This document shows, piece by piece, positions 22,586-33,139 of a stretch of 64,000 nt of DNA (positions within the stretch are counted from its first letter, which is position 1; each line of letters opens with the position of its first letter). The stretch is taken from assembly GCA_020466095.1 (NCBI GenBank), contig CM035808.1:8518012-8582011 (forward strand), given 5' to 3'. The notes beneath the pieces are model-generated. The model saw only the letters and a program-made list of their open reading frames with translations, did not search any database and was not told the origin of the DNA. This DNA is from Chlorops oryzae (Eukaryota > Arthropoda > Insecta > Diptera > Chloropidae). A program made the position numbers and the translations under genes.

Positions 22586-23534
22586 CAGTGCTCGGACTTG
22601 AAATTTTTTAAAGGTGGTAGATTTTTAAAGAATAAGTGGTAGATATTTTTAAAAAGTGGTAGACTTGAAATTGTTTCATATAGTAATACGATAGGGTAAT
22701 TCACAAAGGCGTGTTAAAGACGTTGGAAAATCGGAAAATCGGAAAAATCTGACTTCTTAACAATTTTTTAAACTTTTTTGTACCTTGCACAACTCTTTAA
22801 GCCGTTAAAATTTTCCGATTTTCCGACGCCTTTGTTCATACCCCTAATTTTTTTAGAACCTATCTGCGTATTTATGTGTAGAAAAAGTAAAAATAAATTT
22901 AAGTCTATCGGTATCCAGTGCTCGGACTTGAAAATTTTTTAAGGTGGTAGATTTTTAAAAAAGTGGTAGATTTTTATAAAAAGTGGTATATTTTTATATA
23001 AAAAATGATAGATTTAAAATTTGTTTAAAATGATAATACAAATCGATCGGTATCCACTGTTCCGACTTGAAAATTTTTAAAGGTGGTAGATTTTTAAAGA
23101 ACAAGTGGTAGATTTTTAAAGAACAAGTGGTAGATTTTTATTTAAAAAATGGTAGATTTAAAATTTGTTTAAAATGATAATACATTATATCACATCTGAT
23201 AATGTAGAAAATTTGGAAACTTACGTTTTTAGGTATTTTCTCTTATTATAAAAATATGTTCCAATATTTATTGGATGCCGTTAAGCGTCAATACTGCCAT
23301 TCTTGACAACATTCTTGACAATAGGAAGCTGCCAACATATTTTTCAATAACACATAATATTGAAGCACATTTTTTGTGTTCTCATTTATTCTAATGATCA
23401 TAAAATAAATAAAACAAATGCATAAATAAGTAAAAAAAAAAAAAAGTGGTAGATTTGGACCTAGCGTGGTAGAAGTGGTAGAATGTGAAAATAGTGGTAG
23501 ATCTACCACTAAAGTGGTAGAAGTCCGAGCACTG
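22586..23534. mobile_element. hAT-type composite with GTGGTAGATTTTT repeats (949 bp)
   Basis: Ends CAGTGCTCGGACTT / AAGTCCGAGCACTG, exact 8-bp duplication AATGTAAG (22578-22585 and 23535-23542). The interior is a minisatellite of roughly 15-22-bp units built on GTGGTAGATTTTTAAA. The 5' terminus is repeated inside at about 22917 and 23056. A TA-flanked MITE (22694-22844) is nested in it. No transposase. Confidence 0.93.
22694..22844. mobile_element. TA-flanked MITE, copy 2, nested (151 bp)
   Basis: GGGTAATTCACAAAGGCGTG ... ACGCCTTTGTTCATACCCC, flanked by TA. Same family as 22234-22402. Lies inside the hAT-type composite 22586-23534. Confidence 0.85.
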
Positions 23535-23542
23535 AATGTAAG

Positions 23543-24586
23543 TCTCCTTTTGGGACATTCCCAGAAGATCTGATTACACCAGAGATCCAAAAAACTTTTT
23601 CCACTCATTTCTTTGAGAGTACATATGAACCTACAACCGTCATTGGTTTCCATTCCGAAATGGGCAGATTTCTAAGAAAAAGTCTCCGAACAAAAAACAA
23701 AAAAAAAGCACCTTGCATGCAAGGAACGAAAACGAAAGTCGTCCCCACAGTCGTTCATTATAGTTTTAACACCTTCTCTTTCTAATGTTGCACTGTTCTG
23801 TGCTCATAAATCTAAAATTATAGGTATACCTATTTATCAGCCTGAGTTTTCATACATATCTACATAGGTACACGAAAAATTGTTGCAAAGCTTGACTCAT
23901 TCGTGGGGGGGATGTAATTATTGAGTGCTAGGGAATATGTATTTAAATACCTATATATTCATATGACAATTTATGTTTATGAAAACGATGAGGAGTGCAG
24001 GGGGCAACTATAATTATCGATAATCACAATTACATGTATTATTCTTATGCATGTAGCTTTGGACTTTCGTAATATTATATTTCTTTGTGTCATTCACCTG
24101 AAATATTTTGCATTTGTCACGACACAGATACTGGCTTTTATTGGTATATTTTGTTGTTGTTGTTCTTATTTTTCTTCTTCTTTTTTGGAATCACAATGCA
24201 ACAAAGTGATGATCATGCAGTCAAAATATGCTATCGGATATGTTTTTCTGGACAACTCAGACGTATTTTGTGATTCTTTTCCAACTTTTTTCATCGGAAT
24301 ATATACATATGTATGTACGTGTATATATGTAAACACATACATATATTCATTTTTCTTTTTATCATTTCTTATGAAGTTTTTCTTACTCTCTTTTTGCGTT
24401 TTTAGACATAATTTTTGTTTAAGATTTCATGCGCGGAAAAAAAATCTTGACTGGAAAAATTTTGTAACATCCGCTTTGATTTTTTATCATTTTACTACAA
24501 AACTGACACAATTCATGCTATAATAAAATATTTTATGTAGCTTTAAAGCTATCCGTTCATAGCAGGGGTCTTCCTTTAAACGTGTA
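23543..24586. other. Unique AT-rich sequence
   Basis: No supported gene. A 158-codon plus-strand frame (24047-24523) is Phe/Cys/Ser-rich low-complexity translation of T-rich DNA. Contains a TACATATGTATGTACGTG microsatellite near 24305. Confidence 0.45.
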
Positions 24587-24594
24587 TTTGCCTC

Positions 24595-24759
24595 CAGTGG
24601 CGTAGCAAGACGTTTCGTCGCCCGGGGTCCGATGGAGGGCACAATGCAAGAAATGCCGCCCGCTCCAACCGGCCTCAGTAAAAATACCTTCATAAAAATT
24701 GAAATATGATTTGGCGCCCGAGGCGGCTGCCCCCTTCTCGCCCCCTCACTGCGCTACTG
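24595..24759. mobile_element. hAT-type MITE (165 bp)
   Basis: Ends CAGTGGCGTAGC and GCGCTACTG, exact 8-bp target duplication TTTGCCTC (24587-24594 and 24760-24767). GC-rich interior (CGCCCGGGG, GCCCGAGGCGGC), non-coding. Confidence 0.92.
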
Positions 24760-24891
24760 TTTGCCTCGAAAACTTCGAAAACTCGTAAATCGAGAAGGCT
24801 TAGAAATTAATGAACGAAGTTTTGTATGAAAAATTTTACATTTTTCCGCTTTTTCGATCTTTTCACGTTCAAGGGAAGACCCCTAGTATTA

Positions 24892-25403
24892 AGCCAATAA
24901 TCCAATATTGCGAGAGCCCGATGCGAGAGTGCGCGATGTCACGAAAATGTTTTGCGTGACGCATTTCAATCTCCAATGAGAGTTTTGCGTCACGCAGATG
25001 ATAGCATAATTTCGCTTCTATTAATGCAATATTTGAACCAAGCACCAATCTAACGAGTACCGAGTACTCATAAAATTTATACGTAATCACTTGAGCTAAA
25101 ATTTTAATTAAAAATTTTCAAAAATTTTCAAAAATTTTTCAAAATGAATCAAAACTCGCGAAATATTTTAAAAGCTCGGCATTTGTTTTATTAGTTTAAA
25201 CGAGTACCCAATACCGAGTACTCAAAAAATAGCTACATCTTAACCTGTCAAATTGCCTCGTAACGAGAAATATTCAATTTTTCAAACTTTTCTCGCTACG
25301 AGTTCTCGCAGTGCGATGCATTGGAGCTTGAACCATATGATTGAATGTTTTGAAATTTGTGTGCGTCTCGTCTCGGGCTATCGCAATATTGGATTTGCGG
25401 CTT
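24892..25403. mobile_element. TA-flanked inverted-repeat element (512 bp)
   Basis: About 40-bp inverted arms beginning AGCCAATAATCCAATATTGC and ending TATTGGATTTGCGGCTT, flanked by TA. Inside, two CGAGTACC...CGAGTACTC strings (25056-25075 and 25201-25227) suggest further nesting. Confidence 0.75.
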
Positions 25404-25426
25404 TAGACGTATACGCAGAATATTAA

Positions 25427-25513
25427 GGCTGATTATGTATTCCGAGGATTTTTTTCATTCATAAAAATGTGAAAAATACGAAAGGACTCGATCCGTCGGA
25501 ATACATAATAGGC
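25427..25513. mobile_element. Small inverted-repeat MITE (about 87 bp)
   Basis: GGCTGATTATGTATTCCGA ... TCGGAATACATAATAGGC form terminal inverted repeats. The target duplication is unclear. Confidence 0.55.
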
Positions 25514-26005
25514 CCGATTATTTTGGGAAGGTTTTTCTTGGCTTGACAATTTACTCTTGTTCCTTTCGGAGGGGGTTTGAATCAGACCTATTACATACGA
25601 GATGTGATTAATTGTCCAAAATCCCTGGGCCCCCAGGAGTTCTTTGTTTTCTCACTAGTAATACCCAGTAGTCAGCGGAACCACCATAACACTAGCGATT
25701 TCACTAGTCACTGGGTGTCGGGGGTCGGTCCCTTTCCTATCCAAGACGCTGGCGAATTTAACATAAGGATCTCATTGCCGGGGACAGGTCGTCCTTTTAT
25801 GCGCCACCTTTACCCAAACATTTCGCTAGCGAAAAGGGGCAGGAAAGTGGCCTAGCACCAGCGACTGAGAAAAAAGAAAAATTTCATTTTTTGTTTTGAC
25901 TTTTTTTAAATTTATTTATTTTATTAATTATTATATTTTGTTGTTTATCTATTTTTTATTTTTTATTTTAAATCTTTTTTATCTTACTTCTCTTAAAATT
26001 TTCTC

Positions 26006-26080
26006 GCCTCCACCGAGCCTCGAACCGCTGACCACCAGATCGCTGGGCGAACGCCTTAACTATTACGCTAAACGAACGAA
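26006..26080 (-). repeat. tRNA-like sequence (possible SINE head), copy 1
   Basis: On the minus strand it reads TAGCGTAATAGTTAAGG (A-box-like), an intervening 25 bp, then CAGCGGTTCGAGGCTC (B-box-like GGTTCGA), followed by GGCGAGAAAATTTT. Spacing fits a type-2/3 polymerase III internal promoter. It does not fold into an intact tRNA, so I call it tRNA-derived. Confidence 0.5.
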
Positions 26081-26317
26081 TTTAATTTCTTGGTCAAAAT
26101 GCTCACTTGAGTTTAGCGTTGCTCAGATTTTGGGAAACGTATTTAACGAATTTTTTCACTCCAAAAATTGTTTACTTGAGAATGAACCATTAAAAAAAAA
26201 AAAATAATACAACTTTAAAAATTTAGGGGAAAATGTTTGTCTTCCAAAATAACTGAACTATGAACAAAAAAAAACTCTAATTTATAAAAAAAAGTAAAAA
26301 ATTTAGGAAAACTTCTC

Positions 26318-26392
26318 GCCGCCCGCAGTGATTGAACCTCGAACGTCCCGGCTATCGAGTCATAGTTTGAACCACTGCGCTATCGAACGCTT
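26318..26392 (-). repeat. tRNA-like sequence (possible SINE head), copy 2
   Basis: Minus strand TAGCGCAGTGGTTCAAAC (A-box-like) and GAGGTTCAATCACTG (B-box-like), then GGCGAGAAG. Same orientation as copy 1, about 310 bp away, with a similar GGCGAGAA string downstream, so they are probably related. Not an intact tRNA. Confidence 0.5.
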
Positions 26393-26583
26393 AACGGGCA
26401 AATGATCAGAATGCGAAGTAACAGCAGACAACAGCAAAAACAATCATACGCAGCGAATAAAGAAATGTGAGCTGAGGGCTATCTACTCTTTCAGGTTCAT
26501 GTGGTAGGTGAAATGGCTAGTCATCAAGGACTGGCACTTTGGCATGTCACAAATATCGGGGGCGACCTACTGACTACTGGGTA

Positions 26584-27624
26584 TAGATGGAATAAAGTAG
26601 TGCTAGTATATTCTTTGAGTGTGTGGATACCTGCTAGCTTTGGTCGACGACAATTCATAAGTACCAGGTACAAAAGGTACCAAAATAAATACAGCACCCA
26701 CTTTTCTTAAGAACTCAGTGCTGATTTTTATATTTATTATAGAGAACAAGTCGCGTACCCTTACCAGACACTTTGAATCTCCAAAATCACTTCTTGAACT
26801 TGAAAATCGATAATTGTTGAATTATTATAAGGAATAGGTTACTTCCTCCCATCATAATTCTTGGGAATCAAATTCTTTAACTTCAAACTTTTTCCCCTCG
26901 AAAGTAATACATATTTCTGACTAATTTCCCAATGAAATATAATTATTCATTTGAACGGCCTTATGACTCATTTCTTATTGGGAAATGTGAATTTTGTTTT
27001 TCTAATCTTTGGCAAATAGAGATTAGTTTTATGGGATACGCAGAACTGTTCGTCGAGAATCCACAGCTCGATATTTAACGTCACCCTTGTGTTTTTTTTT
27101 TTGCGGCGCCTCATCTCAACTCGAATAGCGCGCCCAACAATAAAAAACATTGTCCGATAATAATATCAGATTAAAAAGCTTTCATTTCAAGGGGATCAAT
27201 ATATTTGTCTTCTCAGGTGCAATGCCTGCGGTAACGAAAATTTGACAAAGGAAATCTTTATTTTATTAAATTTTTTGCGATTTTTTGCGAATGAGAAAAA
27301 CTATAAAGAGAGAGTGAGACAGCCAGATGTTTTTTTTTTGAACATGTGACTCTGTTATCAGGCTTATAATGAAGGCACTTTAGCATGGCTTTTGATAAAA
27401 TACCTCCGAGAATAGCAATGAACATTACGGAGCAAGGCAATTCGAACCTTCCGAATTTTAATGCATTAAAAATTAAACCAATTAACTCTGCACCTTCCTT
27501 CCTTCCTTGTTCCGTTACAAGATCATTTTAAGGCGAATTGCTTCCGAATCGTAATCATTTCGTGCAATCAGGAAACTAATACAAACGCAATTCGCGATTA
27601 TCACATATAGGCACTTTCGCTTTT
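26584..27624. other. Unique sequence, nothing recognised
   Basis: No gene or element ends are supported. Confidence 0.4.
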
Positions 27625-27632
27625 GTGCAAAG

Positions 27633-27723
27633 CAGTGATGTCCAAACCTATAAATTGATTTGCATTGACGAAGTTTGTCTTGTACACGCATGTGCTTGGG
27701 AAATCGAATGCTGGACATCACTG
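27633..27723. mobile_element. hAT-type MITE (91 bp)
   Basis: Ends CAGTGATGTCCA and TGGACATCACTG. Flanks GTGCAAAG and GTGTAAAG agree at 7 of 8 bases. Very short, non-coding. Confidence 0.82.
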
Positions 27724-27959
27724 GTGTAAAGAGAAAATTGTAAACTAAGCTGAATATCACGCATAGAAGAGCAACGGATTGTAACGGAATTAAGCCAGCT
27801 AAATGGATTAATTTAATCAATTTACGGTATTCCAGCTCATAAAAGATGTCACAAAATCTGTGGCATATAATTCAAAAATTATCTCAATTATCAGAAAGCA
27901 ACAAAATTAAACTTCCTTAACTTGAATTCTTTCTTCTCGCTTTCGGTCTGAAATCTTTC

Positions 27960-28480
27960 TTTTTATATCAGACAATCTTTGTGTGAAGGGTATTTCGCGT
28001 TTGTGTGTCCGTATGTTATGTCTAGTAATTCAATAAATAGACCATGTCATTCTGTCTGTCCGTGTACAATTTTCTTATCAAAAGAGTTGAGCTTTCTTGG
28101 AGAGTTTCGGTGTACCTACGGATTTTTGGAGACATTAGAATAGGTTCGAGCATAGACTTGACAGCATGGACTTCAGCAGGCGCGTAAGCAGCCTTATGAA
28201 TAAAAAAAACTTCATATGGAGACTATATTATATGAGTCCTCGCATTTCGGAGGGGCCACTAACCTCCACCACTAGAATCTGCTAAAAAAAAAAAATCACA
28301 AAAACTGTTCCTGGATCAAAATTTCGAGATATTCATGAAATCGGTTCTATTTTTTCACAGCCATTCACATTCTTACTGTGTTTAGATAAGTAGGCGTGGC
28401 AAAAGGGCAGCTTAATTAAAATGTTTCCTCCATCGACGATTAAATATGGTGGTTGAAACGAAGTTAGTATATTGGGTTCA
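27960..28480 (+). mobile_element. Diverged mini-me-like copy
   Basis: Carries GACCATGTCATTCTGTCTGT (the GTCY proto-microsatellite region), then strings related to 19775-20290: CCTCCACCACTAGAATCTG, ATCACAAAAACTG, and AGGCGTGGCAAAAGGGC. Degraded; boundaries uncertain. Confidence 0.5.
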
Positions 28481-29115
28481 GGTTGTTTTAACTATGCTCA
28501 TGAAAATTCAATAAATAATTTTTCCTTGTCACGGTCTCGAGCCTATTTGAAAAAATATGTCCGTATTTACATTAGGGAAATTGTAGTTGCTCGAAAAGTT
28601 CTGAATTTCTTCTTCGAAGTCTCTTTCGCGTTTACACAGAGAAACTTATTTCGGCGACACTTTAATTTTATTCGTTTTTTTGCATTTGAATAAACAAAAT
28701 AAAAATTTGATCAAATTGTCGATATGGGCGACAAGAACCCCACTGATTTTTCCGTACGTTTCTCATCCTCAAAGTAAGATTTGCGATGACAAAAGTCTCC
28801 AAACAAGGACTTCATTAATAAAATACTAACACCTTTTGTTGTCCCTAGGAAGGTTCCAATCTAATTCCGAAGAACTGAATTAAAACAAGCAATGAGGCCC
28901 CCTAAACTAAAGAGGATGCTTCTTTCTCAAGTTTTTGTTGATGGACAAACCATCGCTATATCTTCACAATTTAAGCCTCTAATAAAAAAAAGCCATCGTG
29001 TTCCTTATTTGAGTTGAGAAAATCTTAAAATGTAGGAATACTTTTGCCAGTTAAGGGGAATCTCTCCCAAATTAAAAGACACTTACGATGTTTAGTGGAG
29101 TCGAAGAGCAGAAAA
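28481..29115. other. Unique sequence, nothing recognised
   Basis: No supported gene or repeat. Confidence 0.4.
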
Positions 29116-29122
29116 ATGGTAC

Positions 29123-29585
29123 ACAGAGAAAAAAATCAACCAGAAAATTGGTTAAATCAGAAGGTAAAACATACAAAACGGCTTCAACAAATGGATTTAA
29201 ATTTGAATTGTTGAACTAACCACGGACATAATTGAAATGACAAGATAATTTTTAAAACAAAAAAAATTGTTCTAAAATACCTATAAAAGAAGAAATGTCA
29301 AAACAAATTTATTAAACGTTCAAAGCAAATGGCCACAGAACCCTCTGCTGAACATAACCCCAAAAATAGCCATCGGATGGACTTCATCCGATTTTGTCAC
29401 TCCGTTGTCGTGTGACTGCTTTCGCAATGCTTAAAAAGTTCTAAGATGAATAAATATCTTATATGTCCTATTTTATAAACCAAATGAGAATTATACGGAA
29501 CGTAATGTAATTAAACATATTTCCTTTAAATCAACCAAAAATGTTGTTGACTCAACCATTTTTCTTTTGAAATTTTTGTTCAGTG
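29123..29585 (-). mobile_element. TA-flanked CACTGAG/CTCTGTG MITE, copy 1
   Basis: Reads CACAGAGAAAAAAATC ... TTTTTGTTCAGTG between TA dinucleotides. The reverse complement matches 35455-37096 (split), 48393-48937 and 59240-59509. The conserved core includes CGGATGGACTTCATCCG (a hairpin), GTCGTGTGACTGCTT and CCTCTGCTGAACATAACCCC. Tc1/mariner-type by TA target; no transposase. Confidence 0.85.
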
Positions 29586-29716
29586 TAAGGAAAATTTTTA
29601 TGGGACCAAGTTTTGGTTTTGAGAATATTTAAATATTAAATTTTAGGCAATTTTGGCATTGTTTTGAGAAATTCAGGGGAATGCTTCCCTAAAAAACTGG
29701 TAACAGTCTGTAGTAC

Positions 29717-30065
29717 CCCTGCAGTAATGAGCCGGTCCTCCTCCTACCGGTTATATTATGGCAGTTCGCTCCATCGAAATCGCTTAGCCGGCGGTCGGTA
29801 TTAAACGGGATGCTTTAAGAGTAGTCTGTATATGACACTTTCATCAATTTAGAATATATATAATAAATTGGTTCATTATTTTTCCTATTTAATTATCCTA
29901 AAACCAGATAAAACTACAACAATTGACCCAAAAAAACTGGCCTATGATCAGCCGTTTTGCGGACGAGTCCCTCTCTAATGCCAGGCCGATGTTAAAAAGG
30001 TTAGTTGAATACATAAGATGTGGAATTATGAGGCTACTCTTGGGTCAGTCCATATTACTGCAGGG
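29717..30065 (-). mobile_element. MITE with CCCTGCAGTAAT ends, copy 1 (349 bp)
   Basis: CCCTGCAGTAATGAGCC ... CAGTCCATATTACTGCAGGG. Inverse-orientation relative of 62422-62757 (shared ATCCTAAAACCAGA-type, CAATTGACC and GGCCTATG strings). Contains CCGGCGGTCGGTA. Non-coding. Confidence 0.8.
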
Positions 30066-30813
30066 ACACTTTCTAACGTAACTGTTTAGATACATGTTTG
30101 TATGTATGCATGTATGTATGTCTATAAAACGATTACAAAACGGTAACTCAGAATTGCTCAAACTCGAAAATGATTAACTTTTAATAATGATATAATTCGA
30201 CATTGAATCGAATTGGATTGACTGCATCAAGGACTACAACCCTTCAATGAATCCTTTGAATACATATATGCATATGTTCAATTACATACATCAATACATA
30301 TATGTACATACAGCATGACTTCTCTGACGATATGAAGTGAACTAATTTCCAGGGGTGCTTTGCAATTGTGGGACGTAACCTATTGTGCGATAATCCGTTT
30401 GTTGTCAGGATAAACGCTATTGTGGGCTGTTGTGTATATCTAAAGGACTCTTACGTATTGTGTGCCATTTACTTCCCGCTGCTTGTTTGTTTCAAAATAA
30501 TGTGACAAATCGCGTGAAATTTTGTAATTATCTGAAAAAGTTCAAGTTGGAAAATTGAAAAGGTCATTATTCAGTGAATTTTGTCCTAAAGGGCGTTCAG
30601 TCTTTTGGTACTTTTTTCATTTAATTTTTTATTTTTTATTTTTTATTTTTTTTTTTTTTTGGTGACATTAGGGTGGGAATGATGATGATAAGCGTGTAAT
30701 GAAGATTTTTTTTCTATTAAGAGACACTCTCATCCAGAACTTCAAATGATAGTCGTGTGCTAGATTGCTTGAAATTTCCTCTCCAAGCGACATAATCCGC
30801 TTGCGTGTCTCAC
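30066..30813. other. Unique sequence, nothing recognised
   Basis: TATG/ATAC microsatellites at 30090-30125 and 30260-30315, T-rich tract at 30615-30660. No gene outside the candidate exon to the right. Confidence 0.4.
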
Positions 30814-30940
30814 CTTTAATGACTTCCTTTTCGCCCATCGCCCCCAAATGATTTAAGAAACGCAACCAGCGCGATGGCATGAGCTGCAATACATTCATAT
30901 CGCAGCTCATTCTTTCCTGCTTAATGTGGACACGACACAT
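30814..30940 (-). CDS. Candidate coding exon, phase 1 donor
   Basis: The minus strand is open from an ATG at 30940 to a donor ATTAAAG then GTGAGA (boundary 30813/30814), 42 codons plus one base. It includes MSCDMNVLQLMPSRWLRFL and ends GEKEVIK. Composition is more balanced than the surrounding AT-rich DNA. An internal acceptor-like AAGCAG would begin the exon near 30916 in the same frame, so it could be an internal exon; it would then join in frame to the phase-0 exon at 33025-33139. No domain is recognised. The frame stays open for 48 more codons past the donor, which weakens the splice call. Confidence 0.33.
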
Positions 30941-32170
30941 CAGTATATCCTCTCTGGCATTAAGTGTCGTCCACTAAGAGAATGAGAGAGACGTGAGAAT
31001 GGGCTGGAGTGGGAGAGTCACATGGACTCAGACTCTTCTGTGCTCCCTTTCGATCGATATTTTTAAGGCGGATGAAAGTTTTCAATGGGTGTGTTTTGTA
31101 TCTGTGAAGGAAAGATAATTGACCCCAGGCACAGTACTGTTATGAGAGCTATGGACACATGAGAAAAAGTTTCGACTAAATTTGTTTACTTATCCTGTTT
31201 TTACTTTTGCGAATTGTGGAAGAGGAAGCCCCGAAATGGGAATATTTCTAGAACAGTATAATTTCTATCGATTGAACTGCCACGTCAGCCTGTGTTGCAC
31301 TGCACTTTGTTGTAGTTAGGTACTTAAACAAGTTCGAGCAAGACAACAACTCCACAAGACGCAAGTAAAGTGGACATTCAACAAAGCTTTTACTTTCTTT
31401 CCTTGGAGAAATTTTTTTATTTCCACCGGGTGTTATTATTTATACACCTTTTTTTTTATATTCTTCCGTACCATTTGATTAATTACTCCTTAGTGATTTT
31501 CTCCAAACATGAGGCCACATGTCTTCAAACATGATTTATTTGGATAATGAGAGCGCATTTATCATCTGAAAGGTTATTCGATTGAATGAAAACGTTGTCT
31601 AATGACTTTAAAGGACATTTCGATTTCAAGAAGGACATTCAATGAGAAATATTCAGTCTCAATCAAAAAGCAATTAATGAGTACTAATTATGGACTACCC
31701 AGTGGAGAGCGCTCACAACTTTCGACTGGTTTCTCCTTGTAGACAATCGGTTGCTTTTATTTATTAATATTTTTATATTCGCCGCGGCTGCACTGTTGTC
31801 ATCAAATAGTATTCGAAGTGACCGCCAGGCTTCCTCTAGGGGATCGCGGTTTGTTAAGCTTCCCTGTGACAGTCTGAGGACCCTTTTTTTTTGGATTGCA
31901 CTGACATAAACTGGCACATTCTAAAGAGTTCCTAAGAAATTTTTGCCGCAGTCCCGAAATTCCTCTGAACGGATCTAGATTTGATTTAAATTCTTCGGGC
32001 TTAGGGTCCAAAGTTTTTCTTTTCCAAAGGAGATGGTAATTTTAAAAATGGTTTTATATCTTTTATTTGAGGGTGATTGCGATAGATTGTGGGATATACG
32101 ATCTACCACATTCCAAAGGAAATGATAGCCTTTAAAATATGGTCAAGAAATATGGGCAACATTAACGTTG
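30941..32170. other. Unique sequence, nothing recognised
   Basis: No further exon supported. Short minus-strand frames at 31684-32011 overlap each other and have no recognisable features. Confidence 0.4.
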
Positions 32171-32180
32171 AACTCTTTAA

Positions 32181-32914
32181 GGGGGTCTTCTCATTGAAAA
32201 CCCGTTTTTTGGACCCTTTTTAAAAAAATTCTTATTTGAAAACGCAAAGAATAATTGAAAACTTTTTTTATTTATTGTATTACAAAAGGTTCAAAGTAAA
32301 AAAAAAATTTTTTTTGCCTCGATACGTGGGCTGTTCAAAAAGTAATGAGACTTCAAAGTTGGTGGTGAAAAAAAAGGTGCCGTCACGGCGGCCACGATTC
32401 CGGGTCTCCGGAGCGTCCGAAATGGAAAAAAAAAAACGGGGTTATAATCAGTATAGATGTAATTCTCGGGTGAACCTCAAGCTTAATTTTGTGATTTTTT
32501 TTGACAAAATGGCGGCCATTCAAAAAAAAATTTCAATTTCGAGCTTTTTTTTTGTAGTTTAGTGTAAAAAAAAAATAGTAAAAAATTTTTTAAAATTATG
32601 GTCGAGGTTCACCCGAGAATGGTGACAATTCTGCGTCGATTCCACTTTGTTTCATGAAAATCGGTTCAGTTGAACTGGAGATATCATGGCCGCCAGTTCG
32701 AAAAACGTGGTTTCGAGATAAACGCGTTTAAAGTTTGAAGCAACGCAAAAATTACTCGTTTTAGCGCAGATCTTGCTCGACAAAGAAGTCTATATCCTCT
32801 AAACTATTTCGAATTTCAAAAAATCCTTTTAGGGGCATATTCACAACTACCCAAGCTATAAATAAATGCAAAAAAAAAAAGTCGAAAAAAAAGTTGCTCA
32901 ATGAGAAGACCCCC
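32181..32914 (+). mobile_element. TTAA-flanked MITE, copy 2 (734 bp)
   Basis: Same termini as copy 1, TTAA at 32177-32180 and 32915-32918. Differs from the other copies mainly in homopolymer lengths. It lies only about 110 bp downstream of the candidate exon donor at 33025, i.e. within the presumed intron. Confidence 0.92.
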
Positions 32915-33024
32915 TTAAGATTGAGTCACTTCCCGGTCACAGAATGAGGCCATCTTAGCTTGCGGAATGAACTGTTAAAAGAGGTCACAGTCACCTCTAT
33001 TTATTTTTTTAAAAAACTACTCAC

Positions 33025-33139
33025 CTGAAAGATGAACGTCCGATCGATTGAGCCGTCCGAAAGGTGCACTTCTCCGACGGCATTCATCAGATCTATGTCC
33101 ATCATTAAGATTATCTTTTATCTTTTCACAAAATTTTAA
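33025..33139 (-). CDS. Candidate first coding exon (27 codons)
   Basis: On the minus strand, ATGATGG at 33105-33099 opens 27 codons that begin MMDIDLMNAVGEVHLS and end DRTFIFQ. The frame stops exactly at a strong donor TTTCAG then GTGAGT (boundary 33024/33025), phase 0, like the exons at 16.4 and 60.1 kb. A good acceptor (CTTTGCTACAATTTACAG) ends at 33140, so the exon may span 33025-33139 with a short 5' UTR. Codon use is balanced and the stretch is GC-richer than its flanks. The peptide is acidic-to-neutral with no signal sequence and is not recognised. It is probably another alternative N-terminus of the same gene, or its common first coding exon. Confidence 0.5.

Larger units (their letters stand above)
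25664..26581. mobile_element. TA-flanked element with CCCAGTAGTCAG ends, tRNA-like insert
   Basis: Ends CCCAGTAGTCAG and CTGACTACTGGG with TA on both sides (25662-25663 and 26582-26583). Bases 25664-25830 and 26500-26581 match the two ends of the element at 37303-37874 (shared CACTAGCGAT, GTCCCT, TCATTGCC, CTGGCGAC-type strings). The middle, absent from the 37-kb copy, contains two tRNA-like sequences on the minus strand. Confidence 0.75.

Noticed and set aside
24047..24523. 158-codon plus-strand frame
   Set aside because: Phe/Cys/Ser-rich translation of T-rich and microsatellite DNA with no family resemblance.
32236..32562. Open frame of 108 codons, with equivalents in the other TTAA copies (e.g. 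44416-44658, 39735-39926)
   Set aside because: Lies wholly inside the TTAA MITE, differs in frame between copies through homopolymer changes, and has no transposase motifs.
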